A DNA stretch of 64,000 nt from Streptomyces cirratus (lineage in GTDB: Bacteria; Actinomycetota; Actinomycetes; Streptomycetales; Streptomycetaceae): NCBI RefSeq assembly GCF_014650775.1, contig NZ_BMVP01000005.1:1-64000 (forward strand). The letters run 5' to 3'. Below, one piece after another: positions 9,893 to 20,249 of the stretch (the first letter of the stretch is position 1; each line of letters opens with the position of its first letter). The position numbers were made by a program, and so were the translations under genes. The notes beneath the pieces were generated by a model. The model did no database searches and was not told the DNA's origin. It saw only the letters and a list, made by a program, of their open reading frames with translations.

Positions 9893-12800
9893 ATGCCCTC
9901 GACCGCCCCCACCGCCTCCGCCGTCCTGGACGGCGGACCGGCGATCACCCCCGCACCCGGTGTCCTCGACCGGATCGCCGCCCAGGACGCCGAGCACGTC
10001 GCGCTGGTGCACGGCGAGCGCCGGCTGACCTACGGACAGCTCGCCCTCGCGGTGGCCTTCCGCGCCGACGAGCTGGCGGCTGCGGGCGCCGGCCCGGGGC
10101 GGCTGGTGGCCGTGCACCGGCCCCGGGGCGTCGACGCCGTGGTGGGTCTGCTGGCGGCCCTGCGGACCGGAGCCGCGTACCTGCCCCTGGACCCGGGTGC
10201 GCCGGCCGCCCGCAACGCCTCGATCCTGGCCGACTGCACCGGAGCGGAAGTGCGGCTGACCGACGGCGAGTCGGTGCTGCCCGGGCCGGGAGTCACCGAG
10301 GACGCCGCGTACGTGATCTACACCTCGGGCTCCACCGGCACGCCCAACGGCGTCGTCGTCGGCCGCGAGGCCCTGGCCCACTTCGTCGCCGGGGCCACCG
10401 TCCGGTACGGCATCACCGCCGAGGACCGGGTCCTGCAGTTCGCGCCGCTGCACTTCGACGCGAGCGTCGAGGAGGTATTCCTCACCCTCGGCGCCGGCGG
10501 CACGCTCGTCCTGCGCGACGAGGACATGCTCGACGTCCCCGGGCTGCTGGCCGGATGCGTCGCGCACGCGATCACGGTCCTGGACCTGCCCACCGCCTAC
10601 TGGCACGAGCTGGCCCACGCCCTCGCCACCGGAGTCGCCGAACTCCCGCCGACGCTGCGGACCGTGGTCATCGGCGGGGAGGCGGCGCTGCCCGAACGGG
10701 TCGCGCAGTGGTGCCGGGCCGTGGACCCGGAGCGGGTGCGGCTGCTGAACACCTACGGCCCCACCGAGGCGACGGTGGTGGCGACCGTGGCCGACCTGTC
10801 CCGTCACCCGGGCGGCCCGGTCCCGATCGGCCTGCCCCTGCCCGGGGTCCGGGCGGCCGTGGTCGACGGCGAACTGTGGCTGCTGGGCGGCGGGCTGGCG
10901 CACGGCTACCTGGGCCGGCCCGAGCTGACCGCTGCCCGCTTCGCCGCCCTGGAGGGGCGGACGGCCTACCGGACCGGTGACCTGGTCCACGTACGCGGGG
11001 AGGACGGTCAGCTCGGCTTCCAGGGCCGCGCCGACGACGAGGTGAAGATCAACGGGCACCGGGTGGACCCGGCGTCCGTGGAGTCGGTCCTCACCGGCCA
11101 CCCGGGCGTGCGCGAGGCCGCCGTCGTCCCGCAGGAGACGTCCGACGGCGTCAAGCGGCTCGTGGCGTACGTGGTCGCCGACGCCGGGGTGAGCGCCACC
11201 GCGCTGCGCTCCCGCGTACGGGCCGAGCTGCCGGCGGCGGCCGTGCCGAGCGCCGTGAACCTGGTCGACGCCCTGCCCCGGACCTCCTCGGGGAAGATCG
11301 ATCGCAAGGTGCTCAAAGCGCCGGAGGGCGACGGCGGCGCCGACCGCGTCTTCGACGGCGTCGTACTGCCCGCCGGGGACCGGGTGCCGCTCTCCTTCGC
11401 CCAGCGTCGCCTGTGGTTCCTGGCCGGTCTGGAGGGGCCGTCGGCCACTTACAACCTACCGCTCGTCCTGCGGCTGGACACCGTCCCCGACCGGCAGGCG
11501 CTGGCGGCGGCCCTCGCCGATGTCGTGGAGCGGCACGAGGTGCTGCGCACCGTGTACCCGGCCGTGGACTCCGAGCCCTACCAGCACGTCCTGGCGGCGC
11601 CCCGGGTGCCGCTGACCGTACGGGAGTGCACGCCGCAGCAACTGCCCTTGCTGGTCTCCCGCTTCACCGCCGGCACCTTCGACCTGAGCGCCCATCTACC
11701 CTTGCGCGCCCGGCTGTTCCTGCCCGGGGACGGCTCCGCCACCCTCGCGCTGCTGACCCACCACATCGCCACCGACGGATGGTCGGTCCCGCCGCTGCTG
11801 CGCGACCTCCGACAGGCCTACGAGGCCCGGCTGGGCGCAGGCGCGCCGCAGTGGGAGCCGCTGCCGGTGCAGTACGCCGACTACACCCTGTGGCAGCAGG
11901 AACTCCTGGCCGATCCGTCCCCGTTGCTGGCCCACTGGCGGGACGCCCTCGACGGGATGCCGACCGTCCTGGACCTGCCCGCCGACCGGCCCCGGCCGGC
12001 CGAGCCGACCGGCGCCGGCGCCACCCTGGTCGCCCGGCTGGACGCGGACGCGCACCGGCGGCTGTCGAAGCTCGCCGAGGAGCGCGGCGCCAGCATGCTG
12101 ATGGCCCTCCAGCCGGCCCTCGCCCTGGCCCTGGCCGCCGCCGGGGCCGGTACGGACATCGCGATCGGTACCCCGGTGGCCGGGCGGGGCGACGAGGCCC
12201 TCTCCGATCTGGTCGGCTTCTTCGTCAACACCCTCGTCCTGCGCACCGACGTCTCCGGCGGCGCCTCCTACGCGGAGCTCGTGGACCGGGCTCGCGACGC
12301 CGATCTCGCGGCCTACGCCCACCAGGAACTCCCCTTCGACCTGCTGGTGGAGCACCTCAACCCGGAACGCGGCCTGGCCGTGAACCCGTTCTTCCAGGTG
12401 ATGCTGACCGTGCAGGAGGAGGACGGCACGGACCTGGCCCCCGGCGGCGGCCTGACGGGACGCTTCGTCGAACCGGGACTGGAGGCGGCCAAGTTCGACC
12501 TCAGCGCCTCCTGCGTGGAGCTCGCCGACGGCGGCCTGGAGGTGTGGTGGCAGTACGCGGCGGACCTCTTCGACGCCCCGACGGCACAGCTGCTGCTGGA
12601 CGCGTTCCTGCGGGCCCTGTCCCGGGCGGCGCAAGACCCCCACGGCCCGACCGGCGACGCCGCGCCCGCGCTGCTCACCGAGGAGGAGGCCTCGGGCCTG
12701 GCGGAGCGCCGGGAAGGGCTCGCCCGGGCCCGCGCCCTGGAGCCGGCGCCTGCGGCCGCGGCCGGGGACCCCGCCGTCACGGAGGTCCTGTGCACGCTCT

Positions 12801-15800
12801 TCGCGGAGGTGATCGGCCTCGGCCGGGTGGCCCCCGACGAGAACTTCTTCTCGGTGGGCGGACATTCGATGATGGGTGTGCGCCTGGTCAACCGGATCCG
12901 GGCCACGCTCGGCGTCGAGGCCCGGATCCGCGACCTGTTCCTCGCCCCGACCCCCGCGGAGCTGGCCGTGCGCCTGCTGCGGGAGACGGCGCCCGCCGGG
13001 CGGCCCGCACTGGTTCCCGTACCGCTCCAGGAGCGGCCCGAGTCGCTCCCGCTGTCGTACGCGCAGCGCCGGCTGTGGTTCGTGGACCAGCTGGAGGGCC
13101 CGAGCGGCTCCTACACCATCCCGTTCGCGCTGCGGCTGGAGCGGCCGCTTGATCCGGCGGTGCTGGCCGAGGCCCTCGCCGATGTCGCCGGGCGGCACGA
13201 GGTGCTGCGCACCGTGTACCCGGCCGTGGACGGTCAGCCGTACCAGCGGGTGGTGGAAGCGGCCCGGCCCGTGCTGGACCTGGTGACCGCCGGGCCGGGC
13301 GGGCTCGACGCCGCGGTGGACGAGGCCGCCGGACACGTCTTCGACCTCGCCGCCGAACTCCCCTTCCGCGCTTCGCTGATCAGCACGGATGACGCGCAGG
13401 CGCTGGTACTGCTCGTCCACCACATCGCGGCCGACGGCTGGTCCACCGGTCCCCTGCTGGCCGACCTGGCCGCCGCCTACGAGGCCCGGCTGGCCGGCGC
13501 GGCCCCCGCCTGGCTGCCGCTGCCGGTGCAGTACGCGGACTACACGCTGTGGGAGCGGGCCGCGCTCGACGGGGAGGCCTCCGCCGCACACCTCGCGTAC
13601 TGGCAGCAGACCCTGGGCGACGCGCCGCCGGTGCTGGAGCTGACCTCCTCGCGCACCCGGCCGGCCGACGCCTCGCACCGCGGCGCGGCGACCCCCGTCG
13701 ACCTGGACGCCGCGACGCACGCCCGGCTGGAGGAACTCGCCCTGGAGCACGGGACCACGCTGTTCACGGTGGTCCAGGCGGCCTTCGCGGCCCTGCTGAC
13801 CCGGCACGGCGCGGGCACCGACCTGCCGCTGGGCACGGTGACCGCCGGCCGGGACGACGAGGCGCTCAGCGATCTGGTCGGCTTCTTCGTCAACACCCTC
13901 GTCCTGCGCTGCGACACCTCCGGCGACCCGCGCTTCTCGGAGCTGCTGCGCCGGGTCAAGGAGACCGACCTCGCGGCCTACGCCCACCAGGACGTGCCCT
14001 TCGACCTGGTGGTGGAGCGGCTGAACCCGGTGCGCTCCACCGCCCACCACCCGCTGGTGCAGGCGATCGTCCAGGTCCATCCGGCCGAACCGGAGACGCC
14101 GCCCGGGGCCGCGCTGGCCGGGACCCCGCTGGGCACCACCTCGGGGTTCACCAAGTTCGACCTCACGGTGTCCCTGCGGGAGGTGCGGGACGCCGACGGG
14201 GCGCCCGGCGGGCTTGCCGGCGTACTGGAGTACGCGACGGACCTCTACGACGCGGACACCGCGGCCCTGCTGGCGACGCATCTGGCCCGCGTCCTGCGGG
14301 CGGTGGCCGAGGATCCCGGGCAGCGGATCGGTGACGTACGGCTCATGAGCGCCGAGGAGGAGTTCCGGCTGGTCACCGAGTACAACGACACGGCGACCCC
14401 GCAGGCGCCGTGCGGGCTGGTGCACGAGCGGTTCGCGGCGCAGGCCCGGCGGACCCCCGACCGCATCGCGCTCTCGTACGGGGAGGAGACCCTCACCTTC
14501 GCCGAGCTGGACCGCCGCGCGAACGCGCTGGCCCACCGGCTGATCGGGGCGGGGGTGGCACGGGACGGGGCGGTCGCGGTCCTGATGGACCGCACGCCGC
14601 ACCTGCTGGTTGCGGCGCTGGCGGTGCTCAAGTGCGGCGCCGCGTACGTACCGCTGGATCCGCGGCTGCCCGACCCCCGCGTCCGCATGATCACCGAGGA
14701 CGTGGCGGCGACGGTCCTGCTGACGCAGGAGGCGCACCTGGGCCGGACGGCGGTGGAGCAGGAACGCGCCGCCGGTGTGCGGGTCCTGGCCGTGGACACC
14801 CTCGGCTTGGAGGGGGACGCCACCGACCCGGGGATCTCGGTCGGCGAGGACGCCCTGATGTACGTGATGTTCACCTCCGGCTCCACCGGCCGGCCCAAGG
14901 GCGTCGGCGTGACCCACCGCAACGTGGTCGAGCTCGTCACCGACCGGTGCTGGAACCTCGCCAACCACCGGCGGATGCTGGTCCATTCGGCGATCGGGTT
15001 CGACGCCTCCACCTACGAGCTGTGGGTGCCGCTGCTGGGCGGCGGACAGCTCGTCATCGCCCCGGGCGACGGCACAGACGTCGCCGAACTCGACCACACC
15101 ATCCGCACCTACGACGTCACCGCCGCCTACTTCACGATGGGCCTGTTCCACGTCATGGCCGACGAGGGACTGGACACCCTCAAGCTCCTGCGCGAGGTCT
15201 GGACGGGCGGCGACGTGGCCTCGCCCAGCGCCCTCCAGCGGGTCCTGACCCACTGCCCCGAGACCGTGCTCGTCCACTCGTACGGTCCGACGGAGACGAC
15301 CTTCGCCTCCCACCAGCAGCGGTTCCCGCTCGCGGAGCGCACCCTGGAAGGGGTGTACCTCGGATCGGCGCTCGACAACACCCGGGTCCACGTCCTGGAC
15401 GAGCGGCTGCGGCCCGTCCCGCCCGGGGTCGCCGGCGAGATGTACATCGCTGGGACCCAGGTGGCCCGGGGCTACATCGGCCGGCCCGGGCTGACGGCGG
15501 AGCGGTTCGTCGCCGACCCCTTCGGCGGCGACGGCGGGCGGATGTACCGCACTGGAGACCTGGTGCACTGGACCGCGGACGGGCAACTGCGGTTCATCGG
15601 GCGGGCCGACGGCCAGATCAAGCTGCGCGGCTTCCGGATCGAACCCGGCGAGATCGAGGAGACCCTGGCCCGGCACCCCGGGGTCGGGCAGGTCGCCGTG
15701 GTCGTCTTCGAGGACGGTCCCGGCGGCAAGCGGCTCGTCGCGTACGCGGTCCCGCGCGCCGGTCACACCCTCACCGAGGCCGGGCTGCTGCGCTGGGCGG

Positions 15801-16942
15801 CCGGTGAACTCCCCGAGCACATGGTGCCGTCGGCGGCCGTCCTGCTCGACGCCATCCCGCTGACCGTCAACGGCAAACCCGACCGCGGGGCCCTGCCCGC
15901 ACCCGCCCCTGCCGCACGGCCCTCCGGGCGGCCCCCGCGCACCCCGCGCGAGGAGATCCTGTGCGGACTGTTCGCCGAGGTGCTGGGCGTCGAAGGCGTC
16001 GGCATCGACGACAGCTTCTTCGGCTTGGGCGGGCATTCGCTGCTCGGGGTGCGCCTGGTCAGCCGGATGCGGACGGTTCTCGGCCTGGAGCGCGGGGTCC
16101 GTGACCTGTTCCGGACCCCGACCGTGGCCGGGCTGCTGGGTGACGAACCCACGGGCTTCGACCCGATGGGTGTGCTGCTGCCCCTCAACGCCCGTGGCGC
16201 GCGAGCCCCGTTGTTCTGCGTCCACCCCGGTACGGGGGTGGGCTGGCCCTACGCCGGCCTCACCCAGCACCTGGGGCCCGACCAGCCGTTGTACGCGATC
16301 CAGGCGCGGGCGCTGAGCGAACTGGGCCACTCCCCGGAGTCGGTGGAGGAGATGGTCGAGGACTACCTGCCGCTGATCCGGGAGGTCCAGCCGCACGGCC
16401 CCTACCGCTTCCTCGGCTGGTCCTTCGGCGGGACGGTCGCACACGCGCTCGCCGTGCGGCTGGCGGAGCTGGGCGAACGCACCGACCTGCTGGCCATGAT
16501 GGACGTCCATCTGCTGCCCACCGAACCGGTGCGGCGCCGGATGACGCCCGCGCAGAAGCGGGACATGCTCGTCGGGGACGCCTCGGACGAGCCGGCGGAC
16601 GCGCCGTTCGACGTCGACGCTTTGATCGGCCTGGTCCGGTTGAAGGACCCGGTGCTCGGGGCGTTCTCCGACGCGGAGATCCGCTCGGTGATCGGTGCCT
16701 CCATCAACCACGCCGAAATCATGAACCTGTACGCCCCGCGCCCGGTCGCCACGGACCTGATCTTCCTGGCGGCCATCGAGGACGGGGAAACGGAAAACAC
16801 CCTCGCGCAGCACTGGATTCCCTATGTCGAGGGCCGCGTGGAAAATCACGTCATCGGGGTTCCGCACACCAGAATGGGTGAACCGGAACCGCTCGCTTTG
16901 ATCGGCCGTATCCTTTCCGAGAAATTGAGGAGTCTGTCATGA
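9893..16942 (+). CDS. Terminal NRPS, A-C-T-C-A-T-TE
   Basis: 2349 aa. A1 spans 15-480 and runs straight into C1 (500-940, HHIATDG) with no carrier between; T1 has Ser992. C2 (1052-1480, HHIAADG) is followed by A2 (1490-2000), T2 with Ser2049 in GLGGHSLLG, and a thioesterase (2090-2349) with Ser2177 in GWSFGG and a histidine in [11 protein letters not shown]1 reads D-A-E-D-V-G-T-V-V-(K), which suggests a basic (Lys/beta-Lys/diamino) residue. Its A3 loop is [10 protein letters not shown], with Asn for the usual Lys. A2 reads roughly D-A-Y-Y-W-G-S-F-A, which I cannot assign. The TE makes this the release module. GGAGG precedes the ATG by 7 bases, and the stop overlaps mbtH (ATGA). Confidence 0.94.
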   Translation: MPSTAPTASAVLDGGPAITPAPGVLDRIAAQDAEHVALVHGERRLTYGQLALAVAFRADELAAAGAGPGRLVAVHRPRGVDAVVGLLAALRTGAAYLPLDPGAPAARNASILADCTGAEVRLTDGESVLPGPGVTEDAAYVIYTSGSTGTPNGVVVGREALAHFVAGATVRYGITAEDRVLQFAPLHFDASVEEVFLTLGAGGTLVLRDEDMLDVPGLLAGCVAHAITVLDLPTAYWHELAHALATGVAELPPTLRTVVIGGEAALPERVAQWCRAVDPERVRLLNTYGPTEATVVATVADLSRHPGGPVPIGLPLPGVRAAVVDGELWLLGGGLAHGYLGRPELTAARFAALEGRTAYRTGDLVHVRGEDGQLGFQGRADDEVKINGHRVDPASVESVLTGHPGVREAAVVPQETSDGVKRLVAYVVADAGVSATALRSRVRAELPAAAVPSAVNLVDALPRTSSGKIDRKVLKAPEGDGGADRVFDGVVLPAGDRVPLSFAQRRLWFLAGLEGPSATYNLPLVLRLDTVPDRQALAAALADVVERHEVLRTVYPAVDSEPYQHVLAAPRVPLTVRECTPQQLPLLVSRFTAGTFDLSAHLPLRARLFLPGDGSATLALLTHHIATDGWSVPPLLRDLRQAYEARLGAGAPQWEPLPVQYADYTLWQQELLADPSPLLAHWRDALDGMPTVLDLPADRPRPAEPTGAGATLVARLDADAHRRLSKLAEERGASMLMALQPALALALAAAGAGTDIAIGTPVAGRGDEALSDLVGFFVNTLVLRTDVSGGASYAELVDRARDADLAAYAHQELPFDLLVEHLNPERGLAVNPFFQVMLTVQEEDGTDLAPGGGLTGRFVEPGLEAAKFDLSASCVELADGGLEVWWQYAADLFDAPTAQLLLDAFLRALSRAAQDPHGPTGDAAPALLTEEEASGLAERREGLARARALEPAPAAAAGDPAVTEVLCTLFAEVIGLGRVAPDENFFSVGGHSMMGVRLVNRIRATLGVEARIRDLFLAPTPAELAVRLLRETAPAGRPALVPVPLQERPESLPLSYAQRRLWFVDQLEGPSGSYTIPFALRLERPLDPAVLAEALADVAGRHEVLRTVYPAVDGQPYQRVVEAARPVLDLVTAGPGGLDAAVDEAAGHVFDLAAELPFRASLISTDDAQALVLLVHHIAADGWSTGPLLADLAAAYEARLAGAAPAWLPLPVQYADYTLWERAALDGEASAAHLAYWQQTLGDAPPVLELTSSRTRPADASHRGAATPVDLDAATHARLEELALEHGTTLFTVVQAAFAALLTRHGAGTDLPLGTVTAGRDDEALSDLVGFFVNTLVLRCDTSGDPRFSELLRRVKETDLAAYAHQDVPFDLVVERLNPVRSTAHHPLVQAIVQVHPAEPETPPGAALAGTPLGTTSGFTKFDLTVSLREVRDADGAPGGLAGVLEYATDLYDADTAALLATHLARVLRAVAEDPGQRIGDVRLMSAEEEFRLVTEYNDTATPQAPCGLVHERFAAQARRTPDRIALSYGEETLTFAELDRRANALAHRLIGAGVARDGAVAVLMDRTPHLLVAALAVLKCGAAYVPLDPRLPDPRVRMITEDVAATVLLTQEAHLGRTAVEQERAAGVRVLAVDTLGLEGDATDPGISVGEDALMYVMFTSGSTGRPKGVGVTHRNVVELVTDRCWNLANHRRMLVHSAIGFDASTYELWVPLLGGGQLVIAPGDGTDVAELDHTIRTYDVTAAYFTMGLFHVMADEGLDTLKLLREVWTGGDVASPSALQRVLTHCPETVLVHSYGPTETTFASHQQRFPLAERTLEGVYLGSALDNTRVHVLDERLRPVPPGVAGEMYIAGTQVARGYIGRPGLTAERFVADPFGGDGGRMYRTGDLVHWTADGQLRFIGRADGQIKLRGFRIEPGEIEETLARHPGVGQVAVVVFEDGPGGKRLVAYAVPRAGHTLTEAGLLRWAAGELPEHMVPSAAVLLDAIPLTVNGKPDRGALPAPAPAARPSGRPPRTPREEILCGLFAEVLGVEGVGIDDSFFGLGGHSLLGVRLVSRMRTVLGLERGVRDLFRTPTVAGLLGDEPTGFDPMGVLLPLNARGARAPLFCVHPGTGVGWPYAGLTQHLGPDQPLYAIQARALSELGHSPESVEEMVEDYLPLIREVQPHGPYRFLGWSFGGTVAHALAVRLAELGERTDLLAMMDVHLLPTEPVRRRMTPAQKRDMLVGDASDEPADAPFDVDALIGLVRLKDPVLGAFSDAEIRSVIGASINHAEIMNLYAPRPVATDLIFLAAIEDGETENTLAQHWIPYVEGRVENHVIGVPHTRMGEPEPLALIGRILSEKLRSLS

Positions 16943-17145
16943 CCAATCCGTTCGACGACAACGAGGGCACCTTCCACGTCGTGGTGAACGCCGAGGGCCA
17001 GCACGCCCTGTGGCCGGTCTTCGCCGACGTTCCCGCAGGCTGGGACGTGGTGTGGGGAGAGGGGACGAGGGCGGACGCGCTCGCGTACGTGGAGCAGAAC
17101 TGGACTGACATCCGCCCGAAGAGCCTGCTCGCGCAGTACGCCTAG
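16939..17145 (+). CDS. mbtH: MbtH-like protein
   Basis: A 68-aa protein of the MbtH family, small chaperone-like partners that bind adenylation domains and raise their solubility or activity. The family signature is complete: NPFDD near the start, then [19 protein letters not shown] and the second conserved tryptophan in [14 protein letters not shown]. It starts inside the NRPS stop (ATGA) and has GAGGAG upstream. Partners are probably A1/A2 of the preceding protein and the free-standing A-T. Confidence 0.97.
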   Translation: MTNPFDDNEGTFHVVVNAEGQHALWPVFADVPAGWDVVWGEGTRADALAYVEQNWTDIRPKSLLAQYA

Positions 17146-17161
17146 ACAATATCCGGTAATC

Positions 17162-17198
17162 GAGGAGCCGTGTCCCGCATCGCGGGGCGCGGCTTCTC
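17162..17198 (+). terminator. Hairpin after mbtH, probable terminator or processing site
   Basis: Arms GAGGAGCCGTGTCCCGC (17162-17178) and GCGGGGCGCGGCTTCTC (17182-17198) pair over 17 positions, with G-U or equivalent wobbles at three, around a 3-base loop. It lies 16 bp after the mbtH stop. No U-run follows, as is common for actinomycete terminators. It separates the NRPS-mbtH unit from the glutamate mutase operon. Confidence 0.65.
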
Positions 17199-17250
17199 GC
17201 GTGCCCGGGTTCAGCAGGTCTTCCGGAATTCCTCCATACTGCCGCAGGAA

Positions 17251-17290
17251 CTTCCCCTCGACCGGTCCGGCGCTTTCTATATTTCTCGGT
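17251..17290 (+). promoter_or_regulatory. Candidate promoter of the glutamate mutase operon, possibly leaderless
   Basis: TATATT at 17278-17283 stands out in this G+C-rich DNA and ends 7 bases before the glmS ATG, which itself has no Shine-Dalgarno sequence. That spacing would place the transcription start at or next to the ATG. A -35 element is not clear; CTTCCC and TCGACC lie at imperfect spacings. Confidence 0.4.
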
Positions 17291-17890
17291 ATGCGACGAC
17301 GGAATTTGAACATCCTGCTGACCGGTACGGCGTCCGATTCCCACACCTGGAATCTCGTCTACCTCCAGCTCTTCCTGGAGGAGCTGGGGCACCGGGTCCA
17401 CAACCTGGGGCCCTGCGTACCGGAAGACCTGCTGGCCTGTGTCTGCGCCGACCGCGGCCCGGACCTCGTCGTGGTCAGCAGCGTCAACGGCCACGGCTAC
17501 CGGGACGGGCTCGGCGCCGTGCGGGCCCTGCGGGGCTCCGGGTCGACGGTGCCGGTCGTCATCGGCGGAAAGCTCGGCGTGGCGGGCGAGGCCGACCCGC
17601 GGCAGCGGGCCCGGCTCCTCGACGCGGGCGCCGACGCCGTATTCGACGACGGCGACGCCGGGCGGCTGCGCGCCTATCTCGGCTCCGTGGCGGCACCTCC
17701 CGCCCGGGCCGGCTCCATGGCCGGCGACGCCAGGGCCGGGGCCGGTGTCATGGCCGGGGCCGGCGCCAGGGCCGGTGCCGGGGCCGGGGTGGGCGCCGGG
17801 GCCGGGGTGGGCGCCAGGGCCGGTGCCGGGGCCGGGGTGGGCGCCGGGGCCGGGGTGGGCGCGGGTGTCGGTGGGCGGGCCGTCGCATGA
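17291..17890 (+). CDS. glmS: Glutamate mutase small (B12-binding) subunit
   Basis: 199 aa. Residues 1-135 are a cobalamin-binding Rossmann domain of the methylaspartate mutase S family. The cobalt-ligand motif reads SDSHTWN, with Asp and His kept and the family's usual Gly replaced by Asn. VVVSSVNGHG and VVIGGKLGV complete the B12 pocket. With GlmE it would convert L-glutamate to (2S,3S)-3-methylaspartate through adenosylcobalamin radical chemistry. From residue ~137 the protein ends in a low-complexity Ala/Gly/Val/Arg tail encoded by a tandem repeat, absent from ordinary GlmS. ATG chosen because it directly precedes the conserved NLNILLTGTASD strand. The stop overlaps the glmE start (ATGA). 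Confidence 0.9.
   Translation: MRRRNLNILLTGTASDSHTWNLVYLQLFLEELGHRVHNLGPCVPEDLLACVCADRGPDLVVVSSVNGHGYRDGLGAVRALRGSGSTVPVVIGGKLGVAGEADPRQRARLLDAGADAVFDDGDAGRLRAYLGSVAAPPARAGSMAGDARAGAGVMAGAGARAGAGAGVGAGAGVGARAGAGAGVGAGAGVGAGVGGRAVA
17769..17864 (+). repeat. Perfect 48-bp tandem duplication in the glmS 3' end
   Basis: Positions 17769-17816 and 17817-17864 are identical. Each copy itself contains two copies of the 18-bp unit GCCGGGGCCGGGGTGGGC, and related degenerate copies lie on both sides. The repeat length is a multiple of three, so it adds 16 residues per copy to an Ala/Gly/Val-rich tail without shifting the frame. Copy number probably varies by slippage. Confidence 0.9.
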
Positions 17891-19197
17891 CCGCCGCCAC
17901 GCTCGCCGCACCGAACGTGGCCGCCCCCTCACCCGCCACCCCCGCAGGCTTCGGCGCCTTCGTCGGCGCCTGCGCCGCCGCCGGGCAGCTCGTCGTCCAG
18001 CCCCGGATGGGTTTCAGCGATCCGCGCCGGATGCGGGAGGGGCTGGAGCGGACCAAGTCCGCGGTCGCCACAACCGTCGGCACCCTCACCATCGACAGCT
18101 ACACCCGGGTCGGCGCCCACGCAGCCGCACGCGCCGCCCTGGCCGAAGGCACACCGCTCAACGGCTACCCGATCGCCACCCACCCCACGGAGCGCACCCG
18201 GTCCCTCCTCGACGGGGTCCTGGACGCCGGGTTCCCCGTCCAGGTCCGGCACGGCTCCTCCCGCCCCGAAGCCATCGTCCGCGCGCTCGCCGCCGCCGGA
18301 CTGGACGCCACCGAGGGCGGCCCGGTCTCCTACTGCCTGCCCTACGGCCGCACCCCGCTCGCCGAGTCCGTGGACAACTGGGCCCGCTGCTGCGAACTGC
18401 TCGCGGCACTGGCGCCGGCCCCGCGAACGCCGCACCTGGAGAGTTTCGGCGGCTGCATGCTCGGGCAACTGTGCCCGCCCGGGCTGCTGGTGGCGCTGAG
18501 CCTGCTGGAGGGGATGTTCTTCGCGCAGCACGGCATCCGGTCCGTCTCCCTCAGCTACGCGCAGCAGACCGACCCCGCCCAGGACACCGAGGCGGTACGC
18601 GCCCTGGGCCGGCTGGCCGAGGAGTTCCTGCCGCCCTCGGTGGACCGGCACGTGGTCCTCTACACGTACATGGGGGTGTTCCCGTACACCGCCAGGGGAG
18701 CCGCCCGGCTGCTGGAAGCCTCCGCGCGGCTGGCCGTGCGCGCGGGAGCGCAGCGCCTGATCGTGAAGACCGCCGCGGAGGCGCACCGGATCCCGACCGT
18801 GCAGGAGAACGTACGGGCGCTGGAGACGGCGGCGGCGACCGCCGCGCTGACCGAGCGGCCGTCCCGGACCGGGGACCCGGCGGACAGCGAGGTCTACCGC
18901 GAGGCGCGAGCCTTCGTGGAGGCCGTGCTGGAGTTCGGCGAGGACCTCGGGCGCTCGCTGCGGACCGCCTTCGCGCGCGGCGTGCTGGACGTCCCGTACT
19001 GCCTGCACCCGGACAACGCGGGCCGTTCGCGCAGCTTCGTCGGCCCGGACGGGCGGCTTCGGTGGTCCGAGGCCGGTGCGATGCCGGTCGCACCGTACGC
19101 CGGGGCCGGCGGGCGCACACCGATGACCTCGGACGGGCTGCTCAGGGCCCTCCACGGGCTGGCCCGGCGCCACGACGAGGACGGGGCCGCCGCGTGA
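17887..19197 (+). CDS. glmE: Glutamate mutase large (catalytic) subunit
   Basis: 436 aa, close to the usual ~480-residue epsilon subunit but a little short. Conserved stretches of the TIM-barrel subunit are present: QPRMGFSDPRRM near residue 40, LNGYPIATHP, the arginine-containing VQVRHGSSRPE that binds substrate carboxylate, TEGGPVSYCLPYGR and HLESFGGCMLGQLCPP. It pairs with the small subunit by a 4-base overlap. Glutamate mutases occur in secondary-metabolite clusters that build 3-methylaspartate (friulimicin, vicenistatin, nikkomycin types). No MutL-like activator is present here. The first ~25 residues are Ala/Pro-rich and poorly conserved. Confidence 0.9.
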   Translation: MTAATLAAPNVAAPSPATPAGFGAFVGACAAAGQLVVQPRMGFSDPRRMREGLERTKSAVATTVGTLTIDSYTRVGAHAAARAALAEGTPLNGYPIATHPTERTRSLLDGVLDAGFPVQVRHGSSRPEAIVRALAAAGLDATEGGPVSYCLPYGRTPLAESVDNWARCCELLAALAPAPRTPHLESFGGCMLGQLCPPGLLVALSLLEGMFFAQHGIRSVSLSYAQQTDPAQDTEAVRALGRLAEEFLPPSVDRHVVLYTYMGVFPYTARGAARLLEASARLAVRAGAQRLIVKTAAEAHRIPTVQENVRALETAAATAALTERPSRTGDPADSEVYREARAFVEAVLEFGEDLGRSLRTAFARGVLDVPYCLHPDNAGRSRSFVGPDGRLRWSEAGAMPVAPYAGAGGRTPMTSDGLLRALHGLARRHDEDGAAA

Positions 19198-19265
19198 GCC
19201 GGCCCGTGCACGGCCCCTTCCCACCCTTCGACACCCCAACGCACCCGATTTCGACAGGAGTCGAC

Positions 19266-20249
19266 ATGGAGATCCAGACCCCTCCCCCGCTCGGTGAGCA
19301 CCTGCGCTCGCCACAGCTGCGCTCCGCGATGCTGGTGCAGCAGGAAGCCCTGTACGCGGCGCGGGAGTTCCTGCGCGGCGAGGGCTTCGTGGAACTGCTG
19401 CCGCCGCTGGTCGGCCCGGTCACGGACCCGGGCGGGCGCGGCGCCAAGGCCCTGGACGTCGACTACTACGGCGAGCCGTACAAACTGATGACCAGCGCGA
19501 TCCTCTACAAGCAGGCATCGCTGAGGGGGTTCCCGCGGCTGTTCTACATCGCGCCGAACGTCCGCGTGGAGCCGCCGGAGACGGCTTCCACCGGGCGTCA
19601 CCTGGTGGAGTTCCACCAGATCGACGTGGAGGTGGCCGGGGCCACGCGCCACCAGGTCCAGGAGATCGCGGCGCGGCTGCTGACCCGCGTGGTGGACCAC
19701 GTGTGGACGGCGGTACCGGACGTACTGCGCGGACTGGGCCGCGACGAGCTGGACTTCGCCGAACTGCGGCAGGGCAAGTTCGACTCCTGCACCCACGAGG
19801 AGGCCGTGGCCCGGCTGCTCGGCCGGGGCCACCCGCAGAACCCCGACGCCGAGATCGACTGGGCGGGCGAGAAGGTGCTCTCGCTGGAGGCCGACCGTCC
19901 GTTCTTCATCGACGACTACCCGAAGGGTTCGCGCGGCTTCTACGACCGCGAGGACCCCGAACGCCCGGGCGTGCTGCGCAACTTCGACCTGATCGCCCAC
20001 GGCGGCTACGGGGAGCTGGTCAGCGGCAGCGAGCGCGAATCCGACTACGCGGCGATCGTCACGCGGATGCGGGAGAGCGGGGAGAACCCGGCGAAGTACG
20101 CCTGGTACCTGGAGCTCGCCCGCGAGGGCATCGAGGCCAGCGCCGGCTTCGGCATGGGCCTCCAGCGCCTGGTCCGGTTCCTGACCGGGCTGGACGCCCT
20201 GTGGCAGGTCAGCGCGTACCCGAAGCTGCCGGGGGTGATCGCGCCGTGA
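19266..20249 (+). CDS. Class II Asp/Asn-tRNA-synthetase-like ligase without anticodon domain
   Basis: 327 aa. It has only the class II catalytic core: motif 2-like RVEPPETASTGRHLVEFHQ followed by IDVEVAG, and motif 3-like GFGMGLQRLVRFLTG near the C-terminus. It begins where an AsnRS catalytic domain would begin and lacks the OB-fold anticodon domain, so tRNA charging is unlikely. The closest parallel I know is the archaeal AsnRS paralogue that acts as asparagine synthetase by adenylating aspartate. In this operon the likely substrate is 3-methylaspartate or a relative, giving an adenylate that an amine or ammonia attacks. ACAGGAG lies 5 bases before the ATG. The stop overlaps the next start (GTGA). 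Confidence 0.82.
   Translation: MEIQTPPPLGEHLRSPQLRSAMLVQQEALYAAREFLRGEGFVELLPPLVGPVTDPGGRGAKALDVDYYGEPYKLMTSAILYKQASLRGFPRLFYIAPNVRVEPPETASTGRHLVEFHQIDVEVAGATRHQVQEIAARLLTRVVDHVWTAVPDVLRGLGRDELDFAELRQGKFDSCTHEEAVARLLGRGHPQNPDAEIDWAGEKVLSLEADRPFFIDDYPKGSRGFYDREDPERPGVLRNFDLIAHGGYGELVSGSERESDYAAIVTRMRESGENPAKYAWYLELAREGIEASAGFGMGLQRLVRFLTGLDALWQVSAYPKLPGVIAP

Noticed and set aside
9604-10980. Plus-strand frame across the NRPS intergenic gap and A1
   Set aside because: Arg/Pro/Gly-rich with no recognisable domain; overlaps a proven A domain in another frame.
11696-16867. Very long antisense open frame (about 1700 codons) opposite the terminal NRPS; similar ones opposite the other NRPS genes
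   Set aside because: Antisense frames stay open by codon bias in high-GC DNA. The translation is Gly/Arg/Gln/His-rich without domains or a ribosome site, while the plus strand encodes complete NRPS motifs.
17170-19197. Long plus-strand frame running through glmS and into glmE
   Set aside because: From 17887 it coincides with glmE, but its 5' part is an Arg-rich out-of-frame translation of glmS. The ATGA overlap at 17887 gives a better start.
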